In this document: positions 14,712 through 22,063 of the stretch, piece by piece
Layout: every line of letters begins with the position of its first letter
Numbering within the stretch: the stretch's first letter is position 1
From: DASXTS01 sp036505275
Lineage (GTDB): Bacteria; Actinomycetota; Actinomycetes; Mycobacteriales; Pseudonocardiaceae
Assembly (NCBI GenBank): GCA_036505275.1
Contig: DASXTS010000464.1
Location: 1 to 29,462, forward strand
Direction: 5' to 3'
DNA: 29,462 bases
Position numbers and translations under genes: made by a program
The notes under the pieces: generated by a model
Database searches by the model: none
The model's input: the letters and a program-made list of their open reading frames with translations, nothing else
Told to the model about the DNA's origin: nothing

Positions 14712-15344
14712 TTATCCGGCCGGCCGGCCGCGCCTGGCCTGCACATACCGGTTCACCGGGGACAGGAACTGGAGCACGCTGGCGGCGACGGTGATCAGCG
14801 GAAACACAACGAGCACCACCAGGAACACGGTCGGCACCACGGCCACGGCCATGATCAGGATGCGGGCCCAGGTGGCGCCGGTGACAAGCACGACGATGGC
14901 CAGCCCGACCAGCACGGCACCAAAGGCCGCGCCGCCGAGGCCGACGGACAGCAGCTGCTCGTGGGTGATCTGGCGGCCGCTCTGGAGCATGGCCTCCTCG
15001 AAGCCGGGCAGCCGGTCGGCGAACGCGGTGATCAGGCCGAACACCAGCAGGAAAGCTCCGTTGAGCAGCCACAGCACGCCGGCGGTGACCAGCAGGCCGG
15101 GCCGGCGGGGCTGATCGGCAGTGGGCGGCTGCCACTGCTGGTAACCGGCCGGCTGGTAACCGGCCGGCGGATAACCGGCGGATGGGTACGGCTGCTGGTA
15201 CGGCTGTTGCGGATACCCCTGCTGGTATGGCTGCTGGCCCGATTGCTGCGGGTCATACGCGCTCGGGTCATACGCGCTCGGGTCGTACGCATTCGGGTCA
15301 TTCGCGTGCGGGTCGTACGGACGCGGGTCGTACGGGCTGCTCAC
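14712..15344 (-). CDS. Multi-pass membrane protein with Tyr/Gln/Pro-rich N-terminus
   Basis: A 210-residue protein. Residues 1-80 are low-complexity: YDP-type pentapeptides (about 2-31), then Gln/Tyr/Pro-rich sequence (QQPYQQGYPQQPYQQPYP). Residues 84-200 contain about four hydrophobic helices (for example LLVTAGVLWLLNGAFLLVFGLI, AAFGAVLVGLAIVVLVTGA, RILIMAVAVVPTVFLVVLVVFP) and end in a short basic tail. The start at GTG 15344 is preferred; an in-frame start at 15383 would overlap the divergent Ppx/GppA gene. It is the first gene of the minus-strand array. Similar Tyr-rich tails are common in actinobacterial membrane proteins. Function unknown. Confidence 0.78.
   Translation of the reverse strand: MSSPYDPRPYDPHANDPNAYDPSAYDPSAYDPQQSGQQPYQQGYPQQPYQQPYPSAGYPPAGYQPAGYQQWQPPTADQPRRPGLLVTAGVLWLLNGAFLLVFGLITAFADRLPGFEEAMLQSGRQITHEQLLSVGLGGAAFGAVLVGLAIVVLVTGATWARILIMAVAVVPTVFLVVLVVFPLITVAASVLQFLSPVNRYVQARRGRPAG
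15250..15339 (-). repeat. 15-bp tandem repeat, 6 units, encoding YDP-type pentapeptides
   Basis: Six 15-bp units of gggtcatacgcgctc and variants encode (A/P)YDP(S/N/H/R) repeats at the N-terminus of the divergent membrane protein. Confidence 0.88.
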
Positions 15345-15373
15345 GCCCGCCAACGGTAGGGCACCGACCCCGG

Positions 15374-15379
15374 TACGGT
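15374..15379 (+). promoter_or_regulatory. Leaderless -10 element (TACGGT) of the Ppx/GppA gene
   Basis: TACGGT ends 7 nt before ATG 15387, which selects that ATG over GTG 15378, a codon that overlaps the hexamer itself. Confidence 0.6.
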
Positions 15380-15386
15380 GCACCGC

Positions 15387-16385
15387 ATGCGGCTAGGCGT
15401 GCTCGACGTCGGGTCGAACACGGTGCACCTGCTCGTGGTCGAGGCCCACCGTGGCGCGCACCCGACGCCAATGAGTTCGGAGAAGTCGGTGCTGAGGCTG
15501 GCCGAGCAGGTCAGAAACGGCAAGCTGACCCGCTCTGGCGCCGAGGTGCTGGTGCGCACCGTGGCCGCGGCCAAGCAGGCCGCGATCAACCTTGGCTGCC
15601 AGGACATCATGGCGTTCGCCACGTCGGCCATCCGCGAGGCGTCCAACGCGGCAGAGGTGCTTGCGTGGATCCACCGGGAGAGCGGCGTGACGCTCTCCGT
15701 GCTCTCCGGCGAGCACGAGGCGAGGTACACATTCCTCGCTGTGCGCCGCTGGTACGGCTGGTCGGCTGGGCGGCTGCTGGTGCTGGACATCGGCGGCGGC
15801 TCACTTGAGCTGGCCAGCGGCGTCGATGAGGACCCTGAGCTGGCGATCACGCTGCCGCTGGGCGCCGGTCGGCTGAGCCGGGAGCGGCTGGTCGACGATC
15901 CGCCGAGCCGCGCCCAGGTCGCCAAGCTGCGGGACTGGCTCGACGAGCAGCTCGCGCCCGCGGTGAAGAAGCTGCGCAAGACCGGCGCGCCGGATCTCGC
16001 CGTGGCGACGTCAAAGACGTTCCGTTCGTTGTCCAGGCTGACCGGCGCCGCGCCGTCCAGCGCGGGGCTGCGGGTGCGGCGCACGCTCACCGACGCCGGG
16101 CTGCGGCAGGTAATCGCGTTCATCTCCCGGATGTCCGCCGACGACCTCGCCGGGCTGGAGGGGGTCAGCGCCAGCCGCGCGCACCAGCTCGTCGCCGGCG
16201 CGCTCGTGGCCGAGGCCAGCATGCGCGCGCTCGGGCTGGCCGAGCTGGAGATCTGTCCCTGGGCCCTGCGCGAGGGCGTGATTCTGCGCCGGTTGGACAC
16301 CGAGCTGGAGCCGGCCGGAACCGACGGGCCGAATGGTGATCTCCGGCCGGAGACTGGACGAACAGTCATGTACGAGGCACCGTGA
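15387..16385 (+). CDS. Ppx/GppA family phosphatase (exopolyphosphatase-like)
   Basis: A 332-residue ASKHA-fold phosphatase, the counterpart of M. tuberculosis Rv0496. The family hydrolyses polyphosphate or pppGpp. Visible motifs are GVLDVGSNTVHLLVVE (about 4-19), AFATSAIREASNAAEVL, VLSGEHEARYTFLAV and the phosphate loop VLDIGGGSLELASG, then LPLGAGRLSRERLV and AMRALGLAELEICPWALREGVILRRLD. The start is set by the -10 box above. Its TGA overlaps the next gene's GTG (GTGA). Control of alarmone or polyphosphate level is the expected role; the exact substrate is not decided by sequence. Confidence 0.93.
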   Translation: MRLGVLDVGSNTVHLLVVEAHRGAHPTPMSSEKSVLRLAEQVRNGKLTRSGAEVLVRTVAAAKQAAINLGCQDIMAFATSAIREASNAAEVLAWIHRESGVTLSVLSGEHEARYTFLAVRRWYGWSAGRLLVLDIGGGSLELASGVDEDPELAITLPLGAGRLSRERLVDDPPSRAQVAKLRDWLDEQLAPAVKKLRKTGAPDLAVATSKTFRSLSRLTGAAPSSAGLRVRRTLTDAGLRQVIAFISRMSADDLAGLEGVSASRAHQLVAGALVAEASMRALGLAELEICPWALREGVILRRLDTELEPAGTDGPNGDLRPETGRTVMYEAP

Positions 16386-17851
16386 ACATGATGAACGCTC
16401 GGGGTGACGACTCTTTGGACGGAACCCCCCGGACTGTGGCCGATCTGCTCGCCCAGTACGGGGGCACCTCCGTGCCGCCAGGTGGCCGCCGCAGGCGCCG
16501 CGCCAGCGACTCTGAGGACACCGCACCGCAGGCCATCATCGACCGGGTGCACTCCGACAGCGGCGCACTGCGCCGCGTCGACGAGCACGGCCGACCGGTG
16601 CCGCCGACCGGTGCGGCGACGTCACCGGGGGCGCCCGCAGCGCCGCCGGCCCCGCCGGCACGCCCGAAACCCTCGCGCATGACCCCGTCGCAGCCGGGCC
16701 GGCCCGACCAGGACGATGAGCCGACCGACCGGATCCCGCGCATCCAACCCGACGTCCCGAGCCCGCCGCACGGGCGAGCCGCGACGGCCCGGGGTGCCAC
16801 AACCGGGCGGAGCTCAACGAGCGCTCAGGGTGGCACGGGGCGCCGTGCGACGACCCGAGGCGACGATGTCGGCGGCACGCCGGCGAGCGGCGGCAAAGCG
16901 GCACCCGGCGAACGAGCCCGAGGCGGCACGGCCCGAGGCGGCACGGCTCCAGGTGGCGCGGCTCCAGGTGGCGCGGCTCCAGGTGGCGCGGCTCCAGGTG
17001 GCGCGGCTCCAGGTGGCGCGGCTCTAGGCGGCGCGGCTTCAGGCAGCGCGGCTTCCGCGGGCCAAGCGGCATCGAGTGCGACGGCCAGCGGCCCGGCGCT
17101 CGGCCGCACCGCGGCTCGGCCGGGAAAGTCAACCGGGGACAGCGCGGCCCGCGGCGGCACCGCAGCAGACAGCACGGCCGCGCCCGGAACCACGACCAGG
17201 AGCGGCTCCACCGCGCGGGCTATGCCGGGCAAAGGCGGGCCCACGGCACGGGACCCGGCCGGCGCCGGGTCCGCGGCGACACCCGGCGGAACGGCCCGAG
17301 CCGGTGCGGCGCCGGACAGCCGGTCCATGCCCGGCGCGCCACCGCGCCGCACCGAGCCCCAGCGGCGTGGCCGATTCCAGCCGGAGCCAGACGAGCCGGA
17401 CCGGGACGAGCCGCAGCATCGCACCGGGCAGCAGCCGGCCGTCGCGCCGCGAACGACCAAGCGGCCACTGGACGCCGAGCCACCGCCCACCGCCGCATCG
17501 GCCAAGCCGACTCCACCACCGGCCAAGCCGGACGACGAGTTCGACGACTACGACGAGCGCGTCGATGACGAGGACGTCGATGAGGAGTCGCCGGCCAGGG
17601 AGTGGCTGGTGATGACCTCACAGCTGGCCGTCGGCGCGGTCGGCGGGGCGGCGCTGTGGCTGGGCTTCCAGTGGCTGTGGCGGTTCATGCCACTGGCCGC
17701 GCTCGGCGTGGCGCTGGTCGTGATCACGGCACTGGTCTGGATTGTCCGGCGGATCAGGCACTCCGACGACCTGCAGACGACCGTGGTGACCGTGCTCGTG
17801 GGCCTCTTCGTCACGGTGTCGCCGGCGGCCCTGCTGCTACTCGGCAGGTGA
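16382..17851 (+). CDS. Rv0497-like membrane protein with a long low-complexity region
   Basis: A 489-residue protein lying between Ppx/GppA and the sugar isomerase, as Rv0497 does in M. tuberculosis. A conserved N-terminal segment (TVADLLAQYGG, then GRRRRRASDSEDTAPQAIIDRV, about 18-55) is followed by roughly 300 residues rich in Gly, Ala, Pro, Thr and Arg. This includes nine 5-residue APGGA-type repeats. A very acidic stretch (DDEFDDYDERVDDEDVDEES) precedes three C-terminal membrane helices (about 410-489). The start is GTG 16382, overlapping the previous stop; its own TGA overlaps the next GTG. It appears longer than the mycobacterial homologue because of the repeat region. Function unknown. 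Confidence 0.85.
   Translation: MNMMNARGDDSLDGTPRTVADLLAQYGGTSVPPGGRRRRRASDSEDTAPQAIIDRVHSDSGALRRVDEHGRPVPPTGAATSPGAPAAPPAPPARPKPSRMTPSQPGRPDQDDEPTDRIPRIQPDVPSPPHGRAATARGATTGRSSTSAQGGTGRRATTRGDDVGGTPASGGKAAPGERARGGTARGGTAPGGAAPGGAAPGGAAPGGAAPGGAALGGAASGSAASAGQAASSATASGPALGRTAARPGKSTGDSAARGGTAADSTAAPGTTTRSGSTARAMPGKGGPTARDPAGAGSAATPGGTARAGAAPDSRSMPGAPPRRTEPQRRGRFQPEPDEPDRDEPQHRTGQQPAVAPRTTKRPLDAEPPPTAASAKPTPPPAKPDDEFDDYDERVDDEDVDEESPAREWLVMTSQLAVGAVGGAALWLGFQWLWRFMPLAALGVALVVITALVWIVRRIRHSDDLQTTVVTVLVGLFVTVSPAALLLLGR
16921..17055 (+). repeat. 15-bp tandem repeat, 9 units, encoding (A/T)PGGA-type pentapeptides
   Basis: Nine 15-bp units of aggtggcgcggctcc and variants run in frame. The five central units are nearly identical and the outer ones diverge, as expected for a minisatellite that changes by slippage or unequal exchange. 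Confidence 0.92.
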
Positions 17852-18636
17852 GGGTGCCGCCCGTCGCGCTGTCCACCGCATCGGTGTGGCCGGAGCGCAT
17901 CGACCACGCCTTCCGGCTGGCCGCCGACCTCGGCTACGACGGCGTCGAGGTGATGGTGTGGACCGACCCGGCGAGCCAGGAGCTGCCGGCGCTGGCGCGG
18001 CTGTCCCAGCGGTTCGGCGTGCCGATCCTCGCGCTGCACGCACCGTGCCTGCTGATCAGCCAGCGGGTCTGGGACAGCGACCCGGTGCAGCGGCTGCGAC
18101 GCAGCGCCGAGGCGGCCAGCGAGCTCGGCGCGTCCACCATGGTGATCCACCCGCCGTTTCGCTGGCAGCGGCGCTACCTCCGCTGTTTCCGCGAGGAGGT
18201 GCTGGCCGCCGAGGCCCGCACAGGGTTACCTATCGCCGTGGAGAACATGTTTCCCATCCGCCGTGGCCGGTTCACCGTCTCCGGTTTCCATCCGTCCCCA
18301 GATCCCACCGACGCCGACTACCCGCACTACACCCTCGACCTCTCGCACACCGCGGCCTCGGGCGAGGACGCGCTCGCCCTGATGGATCGGATGGGCTCCG
18401 GCCTCGCCCACATCCACCTCACGGACGGCAGCGGCGCACCCCGCGACGAACACCTGGTCCCCGGTCGCGGCACACAGCCCGTCGCCGAGGTCTGCGAGCG
18501 CCTGGTCCGCGACCGCTTCGACGGCACCGTCGTCGTCGAGATCACCACCCGGCATCTGCGCAGCCGCGAGCAGCGGATCAAGGCCGTCTCCGAATCACTC
18601 CTGTTCGCGCGCCTGCACATGGAGCCGGTCCGCTAA
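17848..18636 (+). CDS. Sugar phosphate isomerase/epimerase (xylose isomerase-like TIM barrel)
   Basis: A 262-residue AP-endonuclease family 2 type TIM barrel, the positional equivalent of M. tuberculosis Rv0498. Metal-ligand-type segments are visible: DGVEVMVW (Glu), ALHAPC (His), VIHPPFRW (His), AVENMFPI (Glu), TLDLSHTAASG (Asp, His), HIHLTDGSG (His), DEHLVPGRG and VVVEI. The start at GTG 17848 overlaps the previous stop (GTGA); GTG 17854 is also in frame. The three-gene set from Ppx/GppA to here is translationally coupled. The substrate is unknown. Confidence 0.9.
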   Translation: MRVPPVALSTASVWPERIDHAFRLAADLGYDGVEVMVWTDPASQELPALARLSQRFGVPILALHAPCLLISQRVWDSDPVQRLRRSAEAASELGASTMVIHPPFRWQRRYLRCFREEVLAAEARTGLPIAVENMFPIRRGRFTVSGFHPSPDPTDADYPHYTLDLSHTAASGEDALALMDRMGSGLAHIHLTDGSGAPRDEHLVPGRGTQPVAEVCERLVRDRFDGTVVVEITTRHLRSREQRIKAVSESLLFARLHMEPVR

Positions 18637-18690
18637 CCGCCCGGCCTCGGTGCGCGAAGCGCCGCGGGATCGGGGTCGTCGACCGGCGGA

Positions 18691-18696
18691 TAAAGT
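18691..18696 (+). promoter_or_regulatory. Leaderless -10 element (TAAAGT) of the proline dehydrogenase gene
   Basis: TAAAGT ends 7 nt before GTG 18704, the chosen start. Confidence 0.6.
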
Positions 18697-18703
18697 CTCG
18701 TGG

Positions 18704-19630
18704 GTGAACCCGCTCCGCTCGCTGATCCTGGCCGCCGCCGGGAACAACACCGTGAAGCGGCTGGTCGCCACCGCGCCGGTGAGCCGCGACGTCGTCCGCA
18801 GATTCGTGGCCGGCGAGACCACCGACGACGCCGTCCGGGTGACCCGCAGGCTGGTGGAGCCCGGGTTGTGGGTGACCCTGGACCACCTCGGCGAGGACAC
18901 CACGCGGCGCGAGCATGCCGAGGACGTGGTGCAGGCGTACCTGGAGCTGCTGGACCGGCTCTACGCCGAGGGCCTTGCCGAGCGGGCCGAGGTGAGCGTC
19001 AAGCTCTCCGCCGTCGGCCAGGCGCTGGATGAGTCGCTTGCGCTTGGCTCCGCGTCGCGGATCTGCGCGGCCGCCGAGCAGTGCGGCACCGTGGTGACGC
19101 TGGACATGGAGGACCACACCACCACCGACTCGACGCTGCGGGTGCTGCACGAGCTGCGCCGCAGTTGGCCGGCCACCGGTGCCGTGCTGCAGTCCTACCT
19201 GCGGCGCACGCTCGGCGACTGTCGCGACCTGGCCACCGAGGGCTCCCGCATCCGGCTGTGCAAGGGGGCCTACGCCGAGCCGCCCGAGGTGGCCTTCGAC
19301 GACCCACACGAGGTGGACCTGAACTACGTGCGCTGCGCCAATGTGCTGCTGGCCGGCCAGGGCTATCCGATGTTCGCCACGCACGACCCGCGGCTGATCG
19401 ACATCATTGGCGAGCGGGCGCACTGGTACGACCGCAAGCAGGGCAGCTACGAGTACCAGATGCTGTACGGCATCCGCCCCGACGAGCAGCGCCGGCTCGC
19501 CGGGCTGGGCGAGACCGTGCGGATATACGTGCCGTACGGCAAGGACTGGTACGGCTATCTCATGCGCCGGCTGGCCGAGCGACCGGCCAACACCACGTTC
19601 TTCCTGCGCTCGCTGGTGTCCACCCGGTGA
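18704..19630 (+). CDS. Proline dehydrogenase (PRODH)
   Basis: A 308-residue FAD-dependent TIM barrel that oxidises proline to pyrroline-5-carboxylate. Visible motifs are VSVKLSAVGQALD, VTLDMEDHTTTDSTL, LQSYLRRTLGDC, RIRLCKGAYAEPPEVAF, FATHDPRLI, EYQMLYGIRPDEQ and the C-terminal VRIYVPYGKDWYGYLMRRLAERPAN. This is the short monofunctional form; no pyrroline-5-carboxylate dehydrogenase lies in the window. The start is GTG 18704, leaderless. It is coupled to the thioesterase gene by GTGA. proC, which acts on the same intermediate in the opposite direction, is 0.9 kb downstream. Confidence 0.95.
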   Translation: MNPLRSLILAAAGNNTVKRLVATAPVSRDVVRRFVAGETTDDAVRVTRRLVEPGLWVTLDHLGEDTTRREHAEDVVQAYLELLDRLYAEGLAERAEVSVKLSAVGQALDESLALGSASRICAAAEQCGTVVTLDMEDHTTTDSTLRVLHELRRSWPATGAVLQSYLRRTLGDCRDLATEGSRIRLCKGAYAEPPEVAFDDPHEVDLNYVRCANVLLAGQGYPMFATHDPRLIDIIGERAHWYDRKQGSYEYQMLYGIRPDEQRRLAGLGETVRIYVPYGKDWYGYLMRRLAERPANTTFFLRSLVSTR

Positions 19631-20466
19631 GCGCCCCAACGTCCACGGCGTCCCCGGCCGGCTCGTCGGTCGCGTTTTCGGTGGCGTCGGCGGTGTCGAG
19701 GAAGGGCGACAGCGAGTATGCCGCCGCGCTCGATCCCGGCTGGGCGGTCGGTGACCGGCCGCACGGCGGCTACCTGCTGGCCGTGGTCGCGCGCGCCGCA
19801 CTGGACGCGGCCGCCTCCGTGGCCGGCGATCTCGCTCCGGACCCGCTGGTGGTCAGCGCCCAGTTCCTGCGGCCGCCGGCGTGCGCCCCGGCGATGGTGC
19901 GGACCTCGGTACTGCGCACCGGCCGGACGGTCACCGTGGTGGACGCCGTGCTCGAGCAGGACGGCGCATCATGCGTCGAGGCAGTGATCACCTGCGGGGT
20001 GCTGCCCGGCGGCTCGGCGTCCTGGTCGGATGTGCCGCAGCTGCCGGCCTCGCCACCGGACGATGCCCTGGACATCGGGGCGCACCCGCGCAACGTGTTC
20101 AAGCTGGCCAACGCCTGCCGGCTGCGGCTCGACGCGGCCACCGCGGGCTTCGCCACCGGCCGCACCGACCTGCCGCCCTTGCTCCGGCTCTGGGTGCAGC
20201 CAGACGGCGAGCCGCCCGACCCGCTGTTCGCCCTGGTCGCGGGCGACATCAGCCCGCCCGTGGTGTTCAACATCGGCCACCGCGGCTGGTCGCCGACCGT
20301 GCAGCTCACCGCCTTGCTGCGGGCCCGGCCATCCCCCGGCTGGCTGCGGGTGCAGGCCGAGGCGCGCGCCGTACACGGCTCGTGGTTCGACGAGGACCAC
20401 ACCGTGGTCGACTCGGCCGGTCGGCTGGTCTGTCAGGCGCGCCAACTCGCCATGACCCCTCGATGA
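19627..20466 (+). CDS. Acyl-CoA thioesterase family protein (double hotdog)
   Basis: A 279-residue TesB/4HBT-type double-hotdog protein. The first half contains AVGDRPHGGYLLAVVARAALDAA and SAQFLRPPA, and the second half contains LRLWVQPDGEPPDPLFALVAGD and RAVHGSWFDEDHTVVDSAGRLVCQARQLAM, the standard final strand of this family. It should hydrolyse acyl-CoA, chain length unknown. The start is GTG 19627, overlapping the PRODH stop; a longer open frame upstream is only a shadow of PRODH. Confidence 0.87.
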   Translation: MSAPTSTASPAGSSVAFSVASAVSRKGDSEYAAALDPGWAVGDRPHGGYLLAVVARAALDAAASVAGDLAPDPLVVSAQFLRPPACAPAMVRTSVLRTGRTVTVVDAVLEQDGASCVEAVITCGVLPGGSASWSDVPQLPASPPDDALDIGAHPRNVFKLANACRLRLDAATAGFATGRTDLPPLLRLWVQPDGEPPDPLFALVAGDISPPVVFNIGHRGWSPTVQLTALLRARPSPGWLRVQAEARAVHGSWFDEDHTVVDSAGRLVCQARQLAMTPR

Positions 20467-20521
20467 CCGACCTGGCGCCCAGACCGCGGCCCCGCCGCAA
20501 CGAACCGGACTCAGGGGGCGC

Positions 20522-20527
20522 TAGCGT
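20522..20527 (+). promoter_or_regulatory. Leaderless -10 element (TAGCGT) of proC
   Basis: TAGCGT ends 8 nt before ATG 20536. The same hexamer serves menA. Confidence 0.55.
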
Positions 20528-20535
20528 CCCAACAC

Positions 20536-21345
20536 ATGACGACGATCGCCGTACTGGGCGCCGGGAAGATCGGCGAGGCGCTGCTCTCGGGGCTGCTCAA
20601 GGGCGGCCGGTCGGCCGATGACCTGACGTTCACCGAGCGCCACCCCGAGCACGCCGCCGAGCTTACGAAGCGGTACGGCGTGCGGGCGGTGGACGCCGCC
20701 ACGGCGGCACGCGAGTCCGATGTGGTGGTGGTCGCCGTCAAGCCGCAGGACATCGAGCCGCTGCTGGACGAGCTGGCGCCGGTCATCACGCCGGACACCC
20801 TGGTCGTCTCGCTGTGCGCCGGCCTGCCAACGAAGCTGTATCAGCGCCGGCTGCCGGACGGGATTCCGGTGGTCCGGGTGATGCCGAACACCCCCATGCT
20901 CGTCGGCGAGGCGATGAGCGCGATCTCGGCCGGCAAGCATGCCTCGGCCGCCCATCTCGCGCTGGTCGAGGAACTGCTCGGCAGCGTCGGCCGGGTGGTG
21001 CGGGTGCCGGAGTCCCAGCAGGACGCCGTCACCGCGCTCTCCGGCTCCGGCCCGGCCTACTTCTTCTTCCTGGTCGAGGCCATGATCGACGCCGGCATCC
21101 TGCTCGGCCTGCCGCGCGCGGTGGCCGCGGACCTGATCATCCAGTCGGCCGTGGGGGCGGCCCGCATGCTGCGCGACTCCGGCGAGCACCCCGTCACCCT
21201 GCGCGAGGCCGTCACCTCCCCCGGCGGCACCACGATCATGGCCATCCGCGAGCTGGAGAACCACGGCGTGCGCGCCGCCCTGCTCGCCGCCATCGAGGCC
21301 GCCCGCGACCGCTCCCTGGAGCTCGGCCGGGAGCACGAGGCCTGA
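20536..21345 (+). CDS. proC: ProC, pyrroline-5-carboxylate reductase
   Basis: A 269-residue NAD(P)H-dependent enzyme for the last step of proline synthesis. The Rossmann motif AVLGAGKIGEALLSGLL opens the protein (5-21). VVVAVKPQDIEPLLDEL, RVMPNTPMLVGEAMSAI and the C-terminal dimerisation helices with ALSGSGPAYFFFLVEAMIDAG and TSPGGTTIMAIRELE are typical. The start ATG 20536 is supported by a leaderless -10 box. It begins the conserved proC, HTH, bS22, epimerase, acyltransferase run. Confidence 0.97.
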   Translation: MTTIAVLGAGKIGEALLSGLLKGGRSADDLTFTERHPEHAAELTKRYGVRAVDAATAARESDVVVVAVKPQDIEPLLDELAPVITPDTLVVSLCAGLPTKLYQRRLPDGIPVVRVMPNTPMLVGEAMSAISAGKHASAAHLALVEELLGSVGRVVRVPESQQDAVTALSGSGPAYFFFLVEAMIDAGILLGLPRAVAADLIIQSAVGAARMLRDSGEHPVTLREAVTSPGGTTIMAIRELENHGVRAALLAAIEAARDRSLELGREHEA

Positions 21346-21399
21346 GACGACCATGTCGCTTCCGTCCCACCAGTCCCGCTACCCTCAATAGAGCACGTG

Positions 21400-21442
21400 C
21401 GTGTCGGTACCGTCGGGTGGGGAAGCCCGACGGCACGACACG
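21400..21442 (+). promoter_or_regulatory. Two-stem hairpin in the leader of the small HTH gene
   Basis: CGTGTCG (21400-21406) pairs with CGACACG (21436-21442), and CCGTCGGG (21410-21417) pairs with CCCGACGG (21426-21433). The stems are separated by a small internal loop and capped by an 8-nt purine-rich loop. It ends 22 nt before ATG 21465. There is no U-run, so an intrinsic terminator is unlikely; a leader regulatory structure or dyad operator is more plausible. A TACCCT hexamer at 21380-21385 could be the promoter -10. Confidence 0.6.
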
Positions 21443-21464
21443 TGCCGAAGGACGCGGTGACAAG

Positions 21465-21680
21465 ATGGCCGCCAAACAGGACCCGGAGCCACCGGCGCTG
21501 GGCCAGGTGAGATTCCTGACCGTGGCCGAGGTGGCCGCGATCATGCGCGTCTCCAAGATGACCGTGTACCGGCTGGTGCACTCCGGCGAGCTGCCGGCCG
21601 TGCGCGTCGGGCGTTCCTTCCGCGTACCGGAGAAGGCCGTGCACGACTACCTCGAGGGCGCCTTCTTCTCAGCCGGGTGA
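21465..21680 (+). CDS. Small excisionase/MerR-like helix-turn-helix DNA-binding protein
   Basis: A 71-residue protein consisting of an 18-residue polar lead and one winged HTH: FLTVAEVAAIMRVSKMTVYRLVHSGELPAVRVGRSFRVPEKAVHDYLEG. It is the equivalent of M. tuberculosis Rv0500A, conserved directly after proC. Despite the excisionase label there is no integrase nearby, so a chromosomal regulatory role is likely. GAAGGA about 12 nt before ATG 21465 is a possible ribosome site. Confidence 0.9.
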   Translation: MAAKQDPEPPALGQVRFLTVAEVAAIMRVSKMTVYRLVHSGELPAVRVGRSFRVPEKAVHDYLEGAFFSAG

Positions 21681-21746
21681 CTGCTGCATGCCGGCCCGAG
21701 GACGGCCACCGACCGGATCGCCGGTAGTCTGGTAGTCCTGTGCCGC

Positions 21747-21781
21747 GGCGGTGATTGCCGCGCGCTATCGCAATGACCGCC
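21747..21781 (+). promoter_or_regulatory. 12-bp hairpin in the 5' leader of bS22
   Basis: GGCGGTGATTGC (21747-21758) and GCAATGACCGCC (21770-21781) pair at 11 of 12 positions with an 11-nt loop. It lies between a candidate -10 (TAGTCT, 21725-21730) and the bS22 ribosome site, so it would be in the mRNA leader. Confidence 0.55.
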
Positions 21782-21809
21782 CCAGCGGGCAAACGCCGAA
21801 GGATACAGC

Positions 21810-21911
21810 ATGGGTTCCGTGATCAAGAAGCGCCGCAAGCGCATGTCGAAGAAGAAGCACCGCAAGTTGCTGCGCAAGACCAGGGTGCAACGCCGTAAGC
21901 TGAAGAAGTAG
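21810..21911 (+). CDS. Ribosomal protein bS22 (AURKAIP1/COX24-type)
   Basis: A 33-residue, extremely basic peptide (MGSVIKKRRKRMSKKKHR, then KLLRKTRVQRRKLKK). It matches the actinobacterial small-subunit protein bS22, known from mycobacterial ribosome structures and encoded as Rv0500B in M. tuberculosis. It binds rRNA at the small subunit. GAAGGA just upstream of ATG 21810 is a suitable ribosome site. It is conserved in place between the HTH gene and the epimerase gene. Confidence 0.93.
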   Translation: MGSVIKKRRKRMSKKKHRKLLRKTRVQRRKLKK

Positions 21912-22029
21912 GCATGACGGGCCGAGGCGGCGGGTATCCCGGCACACGGTCGATAGCGGCCAACGTCACGGTCGTGGCGGATGGCCAGGGCAATGGTGCG
22001 ACGCTTAGCATGGCGTGTCGTTACCGTGC

Positions 22030-22063
22030 GTGCCTGAGGATCGTCCGTGCCTGAGGATCGTCG
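22030..22063 (+). repeat. 17-bp tandem duplication carrying the ribosome binding site
   Basis: gtgcctgaggatcgtcc (22030-22046) and gtgcctgaggatcgtcg (22047-22063) are adjacent. Each contains GAGGA; the second GAGGA ends 6 nt before ATG 22064, so the duplication includes the Shine-Dalgarno. A TAGCAT hexamer at 22006-22011 is a possible -10. Confidence 0.8.

Noticed and set aside
21465..21680. Phage excisionase
   Set aside because: No integrase, attachment site or phage gene is nearby, and the gene is conserved after proC in actinobacteria as a chromosomal regulator.
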